NCBI RefSeq assembly: GCF_002575655.3
Contig: NC_053037.3
Coordinates: 448,105,793 to 448,169,792, forward strand
DNA: 64,000 nucleotides
DNA from: Aegilops tauschii subsp. strangulata
Lineage: Eukaryota; Streptophyta; Magnoliopsida; Poales; Poaceae
Reading direction: 5' to 3'
In this document: positions 25,510 to 38,085 of the stretch, in pieces
Position numbering within the stretch: position 1 is the stretch's first letter
How the letters are laid out: each line of letters starts with the position of its first letter
Notes under the pieces: model-generated
Told to the model about the DNA's origin: nothing
The model's database searches: none
Seen by the model: the letters and a program-made list of their open reading frames with translations, nothing else
Translations under genes and position numbers: made by a program

Positions 25510-28376
25510 CTACGTGGATTGTGCTTCAAGCAGGATGTTCGAGGCTAAATTTACATCATTATTTGTCAGTGCGAGAGCCTGAATTGCAGAAGCACGATCA
25601 AAACCCATGGAAACAAGCGTGGCAATTGACGACTCCGTTGGATCTGGGGTAGTTGTGTGCGCGCCCTGGATCAAAGTTGATAAGGAACAATGGTCAGTTA
25701 TACCAGGGAATATCAGATGTGCTCAATCTTAAACGATGACCATCTAACTTTATTGAAGAGCAAAATCTAATTATTTGTTTTACTTAAAGGATTCGATAAC
25801 ACCACTTACCTTAAATGGCTTGGTCAGGTCACTTGATCTTGTTTTTTTACCAATAAAAAGGTTACTTGATCTTGTTAGGACCATAAGCTTACTTCAAGTA
25901 TACATTTTGCAGGGAAATTATAACACTAAAATCTGGATTTCCTCAAGTACTCTTTCATAGTATTCACAAATAAAATACTAAATGGAACGAATACTCAATG
26001 GGGCATTCTTTTTTCTTCTTCAAGAAAATAGATCATTGCTTTAGAATATACATGCTGTAATCTGCTAATCCCCAGACAAAATCAATATATTGCAAATACT
26101 TGCCTGCATTTGATGAGTCTGGCGATGAGGAATGTTGTCATCAGTTGTTGCAATTGGCAATCTTTGATAAGAGTTGTTAGAGAAGGGCCATGATAACCGT
26201 GAAAACAGTGAAGTTGCATACCCTGCAACCTGTAATGATTCAAAGTTCCCTTTACAACGTAACTAAAGGCACAGCACATATGGACATGTAAATCTTACCA
26301 AGGAAACACAAATATACATGAAAGAAAATTGCCATTAAGAATATCTCGTAACCAACGGTAATACTTAATCATTTGTGTCAAAGTCATCAGATATCTGAAG
26401 TAGAGATCTAAGCATGATTATTAGACATTGGACCATATGTAGAAAATAGACGAGTAGAGTAAAAGCAATTGTACATAGAAAGCATGGTTATTAATTGATA
26501 CTCTGATAAGAGCAGAAACATTATTCAAAGTTCTAGAAAGATGTTTGTAGAGTCACCTTTAGCCTGCGGATACCAAATATATTCAGACGGTACAAAAGCC
26601 CAGCCAATATACCAGACAGTCCAGGTATAACAGAACGTCTTCCAGATGAGAAAAGAAGCTGAAGATATAAAATCAAAACATAAAGCTACAACCAGCAGAA
26701 CAGTGGAAGATTCAAGACAAGGATAACAGTGATCTTAGGACTGACCTGGAGCCCTGCCAAATATACGAATGACTTGTCACATAATTGCAGTCCAAATATG
26801 CGAAACTTTGTTGAGATGGGAATGTCAAAGAAGAAGGGTACATAAGATGCAAATATGAGGCCATATGGTCCAGATGTTAATGGATTGAAAGATGGATCTG
26901 CAAATCCAAGACTGAGATGTCAGATAAAAATGGAATACAACTAAACAGATGTCATAGGGAGATAAGAAAAGCAAATAGTAAGTAAATCAGTCTAACAGGT
27001 CAATATAGTGCAATAGTTAGCAACAGAAAAGGCACCACACCTATTGGTTATTTTGTTTTCCTCAATTAGAATAACAAACATCGCTTGCAGAATAGCTTAG
27101 ATAGATGACACATAAAGCTTTTATGCTAAGAAAACAGGTTTTAAGGCTTTAAGCATCAATGCTTGGATGAGAACAAACAGCTCAATGAGCTCATTATTGA
27201 CACTTGGCAACATAAGAACCGTCTATGACAATACAGAGGCCCTTGAAGATATTAGGAAATTAACCTTCAGGACCACACAAAAAGAAACATGGTAAACACT
27301 TGTTGCAGATCCTGATTTTTGGTGCAAAGAAAACTATGCTGAAAGGAAACAAATGTTTGGCCATGAAAAGACCCTTATGATCTTTAAGGAGATCAATTTC
27401 CAACTTTATATGCATTTATATGGTAAATGAGCATTCCCATGAAGTATCAAGTAAAAGCAACGCGTACGAAACAAATAAACTGATCGGAACACTAACAATT
27501 TAAGCAGCATTTGACTCGACTAGGGGTTATGAAAATGAGTAAAGAGCAGTAACGCATACCTTTCAGATAACCTAAAGCTAGGATCTGAAGCAGTACAGAC
27601 ACCGTCATGGAGAAGACTATGAAGACCTAGATGTTCAAATAACCACATCAGCATCAGCAAATTAAATACAGCAGCTGCATGTGGCAGCATCTTGAGCATA
27701 AATATCCTCTTACTTACAGCATACTTGTTTGAACCTATCTGACGCTCGAACACCCTGAAATAGTACAGCAAGGCCACTCCGAAGATAAGCTCAGGCGACG
27801 ACGAGAAGGCAAACAACGAGGCAATCACCCTCCATATCCGCAGATTTTCGTACAGATTCTGCATTACAAAAGGATATGGTGAACTCAATCAGCTGCATTC
27901 GCAACATTGCAGTGAGAACCCCAGACACCTAGCAAACCGCAGCTCAAACAAACCAAATTGACACAGGAATAGGAACTCTATTACGAGTTACGACAACACC
28001 ACCACAGAGAATTTTCCTCCAGTTCCCACCCCTTGATCCAGGGCGCAGCAAGCAAGGGCAGGAACAGATAACACGCGCTGGGTAGTGGGTAGGGTAGGTC
28101 GACTTGCCTGGTGGGACAGGCCGAGGTCGAGGAAGCGAGAGCGGAGGCCGAAGGGGACGGAGAAGAGCGCGGCGGCGACGACCACGGCCCTCGACACCGG
28201 CGCATTGTCTGCACCAGAGCAAATCGGGCCTGCTGGTCAGATCGCACTACCGATGCTGCGAGCTACAGCAGTAGACAAGCAAAGGAGAAAGAAGGCCAAG
28301 AGGGGAATCGAGACTTCGATTCAGTTTCAGGGGAAGTAGTAGGTTGCGTACGGAAACCCGGAAGGCCGCCGCTCAT
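25510..28376 (-). CDS. UBAC2/rhomboid-like membrane protein with UBA domain, eight exons
   Basis: Coding exons, in order: 28352-28376, 28108-28208, 27718-27858, 27560-27626, 26746-26897, 26557-26658, 26104-26229, 25510-25665. They total 870 nt, 289 aa plus TAG, with every phase matching. The N-terminus MSGGLPGF joins [17 protein letters not shown], a first membrane segment. Next comes [20 protein letters not shown] and the family signature [16 protein letters not shown]. Further hydrophobic segments follow ([37 protein letters not shown]). The C-terminus carries a UBA domain ([32 protein letters not shown]) at about residues 247-286. It matches plant UBAC2-like/RBL18 proteins, ER-membrane rhomboid pseudoproteases whose UBA binds ubiquitin. 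Introns 2 and 7 use GC donors (CAG then GCAAGT); using the nearest GT instead would break the frame. The gene converges on the tubulin gene. Confidence 0.93.
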
Positions 28377-28974
28377 CGCCGGCGGTCGGGAGGGGGTGCT
28401 GGAGGAGACGAGCGGCCGGTGCCCGTCTGGTGCTCTGGTCGGTTGATGCGGCCGGGGAGCAGGTTGCGCGCCGACGGAGCAGCTTCAGGATCGAGCCGAG
28501 TCTGACCTGTGGAAGTGCAACACACGTGGACTTGGCCGGTGGGACCGCAGAAGTTTTGTGTTTTGATACTCACTTCATCTCGTAATATACTCAAGGAGCG
28601 CTTGACATTTTCTGATCTTCGTGGCACGACTTCTACTATGATTTTCAGTCAGCATGTACGAATCAAAATTGTTTTACAAGAAATACGGCGATATTTTGCA
28701 TACATGTTCAATTCATGTACTTTGATACTTCTTCCGTTCGAAAAGACTTGTCCCTCAAATGGATGTATCTAGCATCGATGTATATTTTATTATGTTTAAG
28801 GTGCTTTGTACGTCTTGTGAACATTTATAATAGATCTAAGTCGATCTGACCGATCTCCACGTAATCTGGTGGGTCGTTTCTCTTGATTTTCTGGTCGAAT
28901 CAAACATTGGCTGGGTTACCAGCTACCCCAATAGCCAATTGAACCATCTAGCTTTTACAAATAGATGGTAACTT
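28377..28974. other. Promoter and upstream region of the UBAC2-like gene
   Basis: GC-rich to about 28510 and AT-rich beyond. No clear TATA box is chosen. It contains half a MITE-like end at 28726-28775. Confidence 0.5.
28726..28775. mobile_element. Stowaway-like MITE, one end only
   Basis: TACTTCTTCCGTTCGAAAAG followed by ACTTGTCCCTCAAATGGATG resembles the left end of a Stowaway element. No matching right end is seen downstream, so it is a truncated copy. Confidence 0.55.
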
Positions 28975-29625
28975 CTGTGTAAATAGTACAATAATATACG
29001 CATCAATTACTTGATAACTTACATATAAACGCCACAGTGTTTTTGACCCGGAAAAAAAGTTGTTGAAATTATATCTCCGATAACTTTTTTGTTAATAACA
29101 TGGTAATATAAGCATCGTAAACTTGATAACTCATGCACAAACATCGTGGTAACTTTTTTCTCCGGTACTTTTGACCCGAGAAAATAGTTATTGAAAAAAA
29201 TGTCCCACGGTAACTTCTGTGTAAATAATATGGTAATATAAACACCGCAGACCTGATAACTTAGCTACAAACACCGTGGTAACTTAGACCCGGATAAAAA
29301 GTTGTTGAAGCATACCCCGGCTACTTCTATGTCAATAGCATTGTAATATATGCACCACAGAACTGTTAACTTAGGTACAAATACCACGGTAACTTTGACC
29401 AAGGGAAAAGAAGTCGTTGAAAACATACCCCCATCACTTATGTGTAAATAGCATGGTAATATACACATTGGCGACATGATAACTTAAGTGCAAACACTAC
29501 GGTAACTTTGAATTAAGGGAAAAAGTTGTTGAAAACATACCTCGACAACTCTTGTATAAATACCATGGTAATTTACGCACCTTAGAGTTGATAACTCGGG
29601 TACAAACACCGCGGTAACTTTATTG
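28975..29625. repeat. Degenerate ~112-bp minisatellite, about six units
   Basis: The marker TGGTAATATA or a variant recurs at about 28989, 29101, 29231, 29341, 29454 and 29566 (spacings 112, 130, 110, 113, 112). Between markers the same order repeats: GATAACTTA, ACAAACACCG, GGTAACTTTGACC, AAAGTTGTTGAAA, CCCCGG, TGTGTAAATA. Units are perhaps 75-85% alike. No coding sense. Confidence 0.85.
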
Positions 29626-30087
29626 GATGAGAAACATCATGGCCACCATAATAAACAAATGCATGGATATTATTGGATGGGAAACAGTAGATGAGACCAT
29701 GAACAGGCAGCATAAGTCCCAAATCAGCAGAGATGGGATCGGATCTAGCCAGAATAGAAACAAAGAGGTGATTATTCAAAGGGGAATGACGACGTTGGCT
29801 CCTTCAATCCAACATGAAATCCCCAGCAACTGCCATAAAGGAGGCAACTAGTGGACATACACAGAGAGGGAGGGGAATGAGCGCCTCTTCCCTCCATCCC
29901 CGGCCATCCAAGCCGCTCGAGATAGAAGGGAGAGGAGGCGATGGGGAGAAAGAGCGTCTAGGAGAAAGAAGGGGCAGACGGAGGAGAGAGAAAGGGAAGG
30001 TGGAAAAACAACTCTTTTTCTTTCTCTCAGAGCTGTGTTTTTCAGATGTTATTACTTCCAATATGCTCATATTTGATGTAATAATAT

Positions 30088-30112
30088 CTTATATTATGGG
30101 ACGGAGGGAGTA
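30088..30112. mobile_element. Stowaway MITE right end, solitary
   Basis: TATTATGGGACGGAGGGAG followed by TA is the common Stowaway terminus of Triticeae. The matching CTCCCTCCGTCCC end is not found to the left, so the rest has been lost or replaced. Confidence 0.7.
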
Positions 30113-30463
30113 CATGCATTTTAACAAGAAGAGAGTAATAAGGAGTTCCAAGACCAGGTGGGTTCCCCTTGTCGTTATTGATTTGTGTTCATGACGTGCT
30201 TATATAGTTTTTTTTCTTCTGAGAAAGACTCACACCTATTATAAATATTCACAAGACGAGAAAAAGACACCAAACATGCATAAACTAGTGGTGGACAGGG
30301 GTTGATGCCTTCCCACCCACTCAGGTTCAAGACATGGTACTTGTAGTTTGGGTTTGTTGCACCAATTATATTGTAGGGGCTTCCCTTATAATCTTTCTGT
30401 AAAAAACATAATAAATATATATCAAGGTATTTGAACCATCGATCACTATCATAGCTAGACAAG

Positions 30464-30748
30464 TCACCGATGCTCTAACTGATATGGCTCCATGGCCGAT
30501 GACTCTTTCGGCAAGGAGGAGATGATCTTCTGGCGCCGAGGAGGATCAGGCACCGCCGCAACAACAACTGCTCTGTCAGCAGCAGTGCCTCCTCTCGGAG
30601 GCCGCGGCGACGGACACGGAGTTCGTTGATTGAGTTGTTGACATTGCGGTCGCTGCGAGAACATGGTCCGGCACCGCCCTCGCTGCCGCTTGCCGTCATG
30701 GAGGAGCCACACTCCCCGCCGCACTACCGCGCAGGGCCGGGCCGACAA
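30464..30748 (-). other. GC-rich gene-like fragment of unknown origin
   Basis: About 280 bp of GC-rich sequence is open in two minus-strand frames (one with REEALLLTEQLLLRRCLILL). It is abruptly GC-rich between AT-rich flanks and ends within a few bases of the broken edge of copia element 2. It could be a captured exon carried by a transposon. I recognise no protein family and no function is claimed. Confidence 0.3.
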
Positions 30749-30751
30749 AAT

Positions 30752-31096
30752 ATGGGCTTAACAAGAACCGTTCTTACCTACGCATCAAAACCACAACGAT
30801 AGTTTGTCAAGTTGGTGCTGTTTTAACCTTCGCAAGGACCGGGCGTAGCCACACTCGGTTCAACTAAAGTGAGAGAGACAGACACCCGCCGGTCACCTTT
30901 AAGCAACGAGTGCTCGCAACGGTGAAACCAGTCTCGCGTAAGCGTACGCGTAATGTCGGTCCGGACCGCTTCATCTCACAATATCGCTGAACCAAAGTAT
31001 GACATGCTGGTAAGCAGTATGACTTATATCGCCCACAACTCACTTGTGTTCTACTCGTGCATAGCATCAACGCATAAAACCAGGCTCTGATACCAC
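30752..31096 (-). repeat. Extra copy of copia 2 leader and primer site
   Basis: 345 bp nearly identical to 37744-38085, including the primer site (31079-31096, TGGTATCAGAGCCTGG on the minus strand). It lies outside the left LTR, where no internal sequence should be. Confidence 0.9.
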
Positions 31097-32809
31097 TGTT
31101 GGGGAACGTAGCAATTTCAAAAAAATTCCTACGCACACGCAAGATCATGGTGATGCATAGCAACGAGAGGGGAGAGTGTTGTCCACGTACCCTCGTAGAC
31201 CGAAAGCGGAAGTGTTATCACAACGCGGTTGATGTAGTCGTACGTCTTCACGATCCGACCGATCAAGTACCGAACGTACGGCACCTCCGAGTTCTACACA
31301 CGTTCAGCTCGATGATGTCCCTCGAACTCCGATCCAGCCGAGTGTTGAGGGAGAGTTTCGTCAGCACGACGGCGTGGTGACGATGATGATGTTCCACCGA
31401 CGCAGGGCTTCGCCTAAGCTCCGCAACGGTATTATCGAGGTGTAATATGGTGGAGGGGGGCACCGCACATGGCTAAGAGATCTCAAGGATCAATTGTTGT
31501 GTCTCTGGGGTGCCCCCCTGCCCCCCGTATATAAAGGAGCAAGGGGGAGGCAGCCGGCCAAGGGGAGAGGCGCGCCATAGGGGGGGAGTCCTACTCCCAC
31601 CGGGAGTAGGACTCCTCCTTTCCTTGTGGGAGTAGGAGAAGGGAAGGGGGAAGGAGAAAGAAGGAAGGGCGCGCACCCCTTCCATAGTCCAATTCGGACC
31701 AGACTATGGGAAGGGGTGCGGACACCTTTTGAGGCCTTTCTCTCCTTTCCCGTATGGCCCATTAAGGCCCAATACGAATTCCCGTAACTCTCCGGTACTC
31801 CGAAAAATACCCGAATCACTCGGAACCTTTCCGAAGTCCGAATATAGTCGTCCAATATATCAATTTTTACGTCTCGACCATTTCGAGACTCCTCATCATA
31901 TCCCCGATCTCATCCGGGACTCCGAACTCCTTCGGTACATCAAAACTCAATAAAACTGTCATCGTAACGTTAAGCGTGCGGACCCTACGGGTTCGAGAAC
32001 TATGTGGACATGAACGAGACACGTCTCCGGTCAATAACCAATAGCGGGACCTGGACGCCCATATTGGCTCCCACATATTCTACGAAGATCTTTATCGGTC
32101 AGACCGCATAACAACATACGTTGTTCCCTTTGTCACCGGTATGTTACTTGCCCGAGATTTGATCGTCGGTATCTCAATACCTAGTTCAATCTCGTTACCG
32201 GCGAGTCTCTTTACTCGTTCCGTAACACATCATCCCGCAACTAACTCATTAGTCACAATGCTTGCAAGGCTTATAGTGATGTGCATTACCGAGTGGGCCC
32301 AGAGATACCTCTCCGACAATTGGAGTGACAAATCCTAATCTTGAAATACGCCAACCCAACAAGTACCTTTGGAGACACCTGTAGAGCACCTTTATAATCA
32401 CCCATTTACGTTGTGACGTTTGGTAGCACACAAAGTGTTCCTCCGGTAAACGGGAGTTGCATAATCTCATAGTCATAGGAACATGTATAAGTCATGAAGA
32501 AAGCAATAGCAACATACTAAATGATCAAGTGCTAAGCTAACGGAATGGGTCAAGTCAATCACGTCATTCTCCTAATGAGGTGATCCCGTTAATCAAATGA
32601 CAACTCATGTCTATGGCTAGGAAACATAACCATCTTTGATTAACGAGCTAGTCAAGTAGAGGCATACTAGTGACACTCTGTTTGTCTATGTATTCACACA
32701 TGTATCAAGTTTCCGGTCAATACAATTCTAGCATGAATAATAAACATTTATCATGATATAAGGAAATAAATAATAACTTTATTATTTCCTCTAGGGCATA
32801 TTTCCTTCA
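31097..32809 (-). repeat. Left LTR of copia element 2
   Basis: 1,713 bp with TG...CA ends. On its right is the purine tract (32810-32820, AAGTGGGAGAC on the minus strand), so it serves as 3' LTR. Because a primer site also abuts its left side, it could equally act as 5' LTR of a lost second unit. Confidence 0.92.
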
Positions 32810-33686
32810 GTCTCCCACTTGCACTAGAGTCAATAATCTAGTTCACATCGCCATGTGATTTAACATCAATAGTTCACATCTTTATGTGGTTAACACCCAT
32901 AGTTCACATCGATATGTGACCAACACCCAAAGGGTTTACTAGAGTCAGTAATCTAGTTCACATCGCTATGTGATTAACACCCAAAGAGTACTAAGGTGTG
33001 ATCATGTTTTGCTTGTGAGATAATTTTAGTCAACGGGTCTGTCACATTCAGATCCGTAAGTATTTTGCAAATTCTATGTCTACAATGCTCTGCACGGAGC
33101 TACTCTAGCTAATTGCTCCTACCTTCAATATGTATCTAGATTGAGACTTAGAGTCATCTGGATCAGTGTCAAAATTTGCATCGACGTAACCCTTTACGAC
33201 GAACCCTTTTTGTCACCTCCATAATCGAGAAACATATCCTTATTCCACTAAGGATAATTTTGACCGCTGTCCAGTGATCTACTCCTAGATCACTATTGTA
33301 CTCCCTTGCCAAACTCAGTGGTAGGGTATGCAATAGATCTGGTACACAGCATGGCATACTTTATAGAACCTATGGCTGAGGCATAGGGAATGACTTTCAT
33401 TCTCTTTCTATCTTCTGCCGTGGTCGGGCTTTGAGTCCTACTCAATTTCACACCTTGTAACACAGGCAAGAAACTCTTTCTTTGACTGTTCCATTTTGAA
33501 CTACTTCAAAATCTCGTCAAGGTATGTACTCATTGAAAAAACTTATCAAGCGTCTTGATTTATCTCTATAAATCTTGATGCTCAATATGTAAGCAGCTTC
33601 ACCGAGGTCTTTCTTTGAAAAACTCCTTTCAAACACTCCTTTATGCTTTGCAGAATAATTCTACATTATTTCCGATCAACAATATG

Positions 33687-34522
33687 TCATTCACATATAC
33701 TTATCAGAAATGCTGTAGTGCTCCCACTCACTTTCTTGTAAATACAGGCTTCACCGCAAGTCTGTATAAAACTATATCCTTTGATCAACTTATCAAAGCG
33801 TATATTCCAACTCCGAGATGCTTGCACCAGTCCATAGATGGATCGCTGGAGCTTGCATATTTTGTTAGCACCTTTAGGATTGACAAAACCTTCTGGTTGC
33901 ATCATATACAACTATTATTTAATAAATCCATTAAGGAATGCAGTTTTGTTTATCCATTTGCCAGATTTCATAAAATGCGGCAATTGCTAACATGATTCGG
34001 ACAGACTTAGGCATAGATACGAGTGAGAAACTCTCATCGTAGTCAACACCTTGAACTTGTCGAAAACCTTTTTGCGACAATTCTAGCTTTGTAGATAGTA
34101 ACACTACTATCAGCGTCCATCTTCCTCTTGAAGATCCATTTAATCTCAATGGCTCGCCGATCATTGGGCAAGTCAATCAAAGTCCATACTTTGTTCTCAT
34201 ACATGGATCTTATCTCAGATTTCATGGCCTCAAGCCATTTTGCGGAATCTGGGCTCACCATCGCTTCTTCATAGTTCGTAGGTTCGTCATGGTCTAGTAA
34301 CATAACCTCCAGAACAGGATTACCGTACCACTCTGGTGCAGATCTTACTCTGGTTGACCTACGAGGTTCAGTAATAACTTGATCTGAAGTTCCATGATCA
34401 TCATCATTAACTTCCTCACTAATTGGTATAGGCGTCACAGAAACAGATTTCTGTGATGAACTACTTTCCAATAAAGGAGCAGGTACAATTACCTCATCAA
34501 GCTCTACTTTCCTCCCACTCAC
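33687..34522 (-). pseudogene. Copia 2 reverse transcriptase remnant
   Basis: Minus-strand pieces include EPTNYEEAMVSPDSAKWLEA, NKVWTLIDLPNDRRAIEIKW, VQGVDYDESFSLVSMPKSV and MQPEGFVNPKGANKICKLQR, all standard RVT_2 blocks, in three frames. The catalytic segment at 33680-33707 reads with VND in place of VDD and sits after a frameshift. The same 28 bases occur in copia element 1. Confidence 0.88.
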
Positions 34523-34561
34523 TTCTTTCGAGAGAAACTCCTTCTCTAGAAAGGATCCATA

Positions 34562-35558
34562 CTAAGCAACGAATGTCTTGCCTTCGGATCTGTGATAGAA
34601 GGTGTACCCAACTGTCTCCTTTGGGTATCCTATGAAGACACATTTCTCCGATTTGGGTTTGAGCTTATCAGGATGAAACTTTTTCACATAAGCATTGCAA
34701 CCCCAAACTTTAAGAAACGACAACTTTGGTTTCATGCCAAACCACAGTTCATAAGGTGTCATCTCAACGGATTTAGATGGTGCCCTTTTTAACGTGAATG
34801 CAGCTGTCTCTAATGCACAACCCCAAAACAATACTGGTAATCGGTAAGAAACATCATAGATTGCACTATATCCAATAAAGTACGGTTATGACGTTCGGAC
34901 ACACCATTATGCTGTGGTGTTCCAGGTGGCACGAATTTGTGAAACTATTCCACATTTTTTAATTGAAGACCAAACTCGTAACTCAAATATTTGTCTCCGC
35001 GATCAGATCGTAGAAACCTTATTTTCTTGTCACGATGATTTTCCACTTCACTCTGAAATTCTTTGAACTTTTCAAATGCTTCAGACTTATGTTTCATCAA
35101 GTAGATACACCCATATCTGCTCAAATCATCTGTGAAGGTCAGAAAATAATGATACCCTTCGCGAGCCTCAACACTCATCGGATCGCATACATCAGTATGT
35201 ATTATTTCCAATAAGTCAGTTGCTCGCTCCATTGTTCCGAAGAACGGAGTCTTAGTCATCTTGCCCATAAGGCATGGTTTGCAAGCATCAAGTGATTCAT
35301 AATCAAGTGATTCCAAAGCCCATCAGCATGGAGTTTCTTCATGCGCTTTACACCAGTATGACCTAAACGGCAGTGCCACAAATAAGTTGCACTATCATTA
35401 TTAACTTTGCATCTTTTGGCTTCAATATTATGAATATGTGTATCACTACAATCGAGATCCAACGAACTATTTTCATTGGGTGTGTAACCATATAAGGTTT
35501 TATTCATGTAAACAGAACAACAATTATTCTCTAACTTAAATGAATAACCGTATTGCAA
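34562..35558 (-). pseudogene. Copia 2 pre-integrase and integrase remnant
   Basis: It contains YLWHCRLGHTGVKRMKKLHA (GAG-pre-integrase HH...), ACKPCLMGKMTKTPF (the CC of the zinc finger), LLEIIHTDVCDPMSVEAREG with the first catalytic Asp, RFLRSDRGDKYLSYEF with the second, and the C-terminal block YELWFGMKPKLSFLKVWGCN. The frame is interrupted between about 34840 and 34945, where the catalytic Glu would lie. Confidence 0.88.
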
Positions 35559-35700
35559 TAAACATGATCAAATCATATTCATGCTCAACGCACCAAATAA
35601 CACTTATTTAGGTTCAACACTAATCCCGGAAGTATAGGGAGTGTGCGATGATGATCATATCAATCTTGGAACTACTTCCAGCACACATCGTCACCTCGCC

Positions 35701-35989
35701 TTTTACTAGTCTCTGTTTATTCTGCAACTCCCGTTTTCAAGTTACTACTCTTTAGCAACTGAACCAGTATCAATTACCGAGGGGTTGCTATAAACACTAG
35801 TAAAGTACACATCAATAATCTGTATATCAAATATACCTTTGTTCACTTTTACTAGTCTCTGTTTATTCTGCAACTCCCGTTTCGAGTTACTACTCTTAGC
35901 AACTGAACCAGTATCAATTACCGAGGGGTTGCTATAAACACTAGTAAAATACACATCAATAATCTGTATATCAAATATACCTTTGTTCA
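35701..35989. repeat. ~146-bp tandem duplication covering the copia 2 protease site
   Basis: The segment starting TTTTACTAGTCTCTGTTTAT at 35701 recurs at 35847 with few changes. On the minus strand both copies encode VNKGIFDIQIIDVYFTSVYS and VIDTGSVAK, so the DTGS protease motif is present twice in tandem. Copia element 1 has a single copy in this region. Confidence 0.88.
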
Positions 35990-36104
35990 CTTTGCCATCC
36001 TTCTTATCCACCAAATAGTTGGGGTAGTTCCGCTTCCAGTGACCAGTCCCTTTGCAGTAGAAGCACTTAGTCTCAGGCTTAGGACCAGACTTAGGCTTCT
36101 TCAC
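35745..36104 (-). pseudogene. Copia 2 gag zinc knuckle and protease start
   Basis: CFYCKGTGHWKRNYPNYL is a CCHC knuckle with the last Cys replaced by Tyr (CX2CX4HX4Y). The protease motif VIDTGSVAK follows, once per tandem copy. Remnants of gag continue to about 36780 on the minus strand but are frameshifted. Confidence 0.8.
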
Positions 36105-38085
36105 TTGAGCAACAACTTGCTTGCCGTTCTTCTTGAAGTTCCCCTTCTATCCCTTTGCCCTTTTCTTGAAACTAGTGGTCTTGTTAACCATCAACACTTG
36201 ATGTTTTTCTTGATTTCTACCTTCGTCGATTTCAGCATCACGAAGAGCTTGGGAATTACTTTCGTCATCCCTTGCATACTATAGTTCATCACGAAGTTCT
36301 ACTAACTTGGTGATGGTGACTAGAGAATTCTGTCAATCACTATTTTATCTGGAAGATTAACTCCCACTTGATTCAAGCGATTGTAGTACCCAGACAATCT
36401 GAGCACATGCTCACAAGTTGAGCGATTCTCCTCCATCTTTTAGCTATAGAACTTGTTGGAGACTTCATATCTCTCAACTCGGGTATTTGCTTGAAATATT
36501 AACTTCAACTCCTGGAACATCTTATATGTTCCATGACATTCAAAACGTCTTTGAAGTCCCGATTCTAAGCTGTTAAGCATGGTGCACTAAACTATCAAGT
36601 AGTCATCATATTGAGCTAGCCAAACGTTCATAACGTCTGCATCTGCTCCTGCAATAGGTCTGTCACCTAGCGGTGCATCAAGGACATAATTTTTCTGTGC
36701 AGCAATGAGGATAATCCTCAGATCACGGATCCAATCCGCATCATTGCTACTAACATCTTTCAACATAATTTTTCTCTAGGAACATATCAAAAATAAACAG
36801 GGAAGCAACAACGCGAGCTATTGATCTACAACATAATTTGCAAAATACTATCAGGACTAAGTTCATGATAAATTTAAGTTCAATTAATCATATTACTTAA
36901 GAACTCCCACTTAGATAGACATCCCTCTAATCCTCTAAGTGATCACGTGATCCATATCAACTAAACCATGTCCGATCATCACGTGAGATGGAGTAGTTTC
37001 AATGGTGAACATCACTATGTTGATCATATCTACTATATGATTCACGCTCGACCTTTCGGTCTCCGTGTTCCGAGGCCATATCTGTTATATGCTAGGCTCG
37101 TCAAGTTTAACCTGAGTATTCCGTGTGTGCAACTGTTTTGCACCCGTTGTATTTGAACGTAGAGCCTAACACACCCGATCATCACGTGGTGTCTCAGCAC
37201 GAAGAACTTTCGCAACGGTGCATACTCAGGGAGAACACTTATACTTTGATAATTTAGTGAAGGATCATCTTATAATGCTACCGTCAAACAAAGCAAGATA
37301 AGATGCATAAAGGATTAACATCACATGCAATCAATATAAGTGATATGATATGGCCATCATCATCTTGTGCTTGTGATCTCCATCTCCGAAGCACCATGTT
37401 CGTGATCTCCATCTCCGAAGCACCGTCATGATCACCATCGTCACCGGCGCGACACCTTGATCTCCATCGTAGCATCGTTGTCGTCTCGTCAATCTTATGC
37501 TTCTACGACTATCGCTACCGCTTAGTGATAAAGTAAAGCATTACATGGCGATTGCATTGCATACAATAAAACGACAACCATATGGCTCCTGCCAGTTGCC
37601 GATAACTCGGTTACAAAACATGATCATCTCATACAACAAATCATATCACATCATGTCTTGACCATATCACATCACAACATGCCCTGCAAAAACAAGTTAG
37701 ACGTCCTCTACTTTGTTGCTGCAAGTTTTACGTGGCTGCTACGGGCTTAGCAAGAACCGTTCTTACCTACGCATCAAAACCACAACGATAGTTTGTCAAG
37801 TTGGTGCTGTTTTAACCTTCGCAAGGACCGGGCGTAGCCACACTCGGTTCAACTAAAGTGAGAGAGACAGACACCCGCCGGTCACCTTTAAGCAACGAGT
37901 GCTCACAACGGTGAAACCAGTCTCGCGGTTGCGTACGCGTAATGTCGGTCCGGGCCGCTTCATCTCACAATACCGCTGAACCAAAGTATGACATGCTGGT
38001 AAGCAGTATGACTTATATCGCCCACAACTCACTTGTGTTCTACTCGTGCATAGCATCAACGCATAAAACCAGGCTCTGATACCAC

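Larger units (their letters stand above)
29626..30751. other. Unassigned sequence before copia element 2
   Basis: It holds a purine-rich patch (29860-30000), one Stowaway-like end and a GC-rich gene-like fragment, the last two listed separately. No complete gene is visible. Confidence 0.45.
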
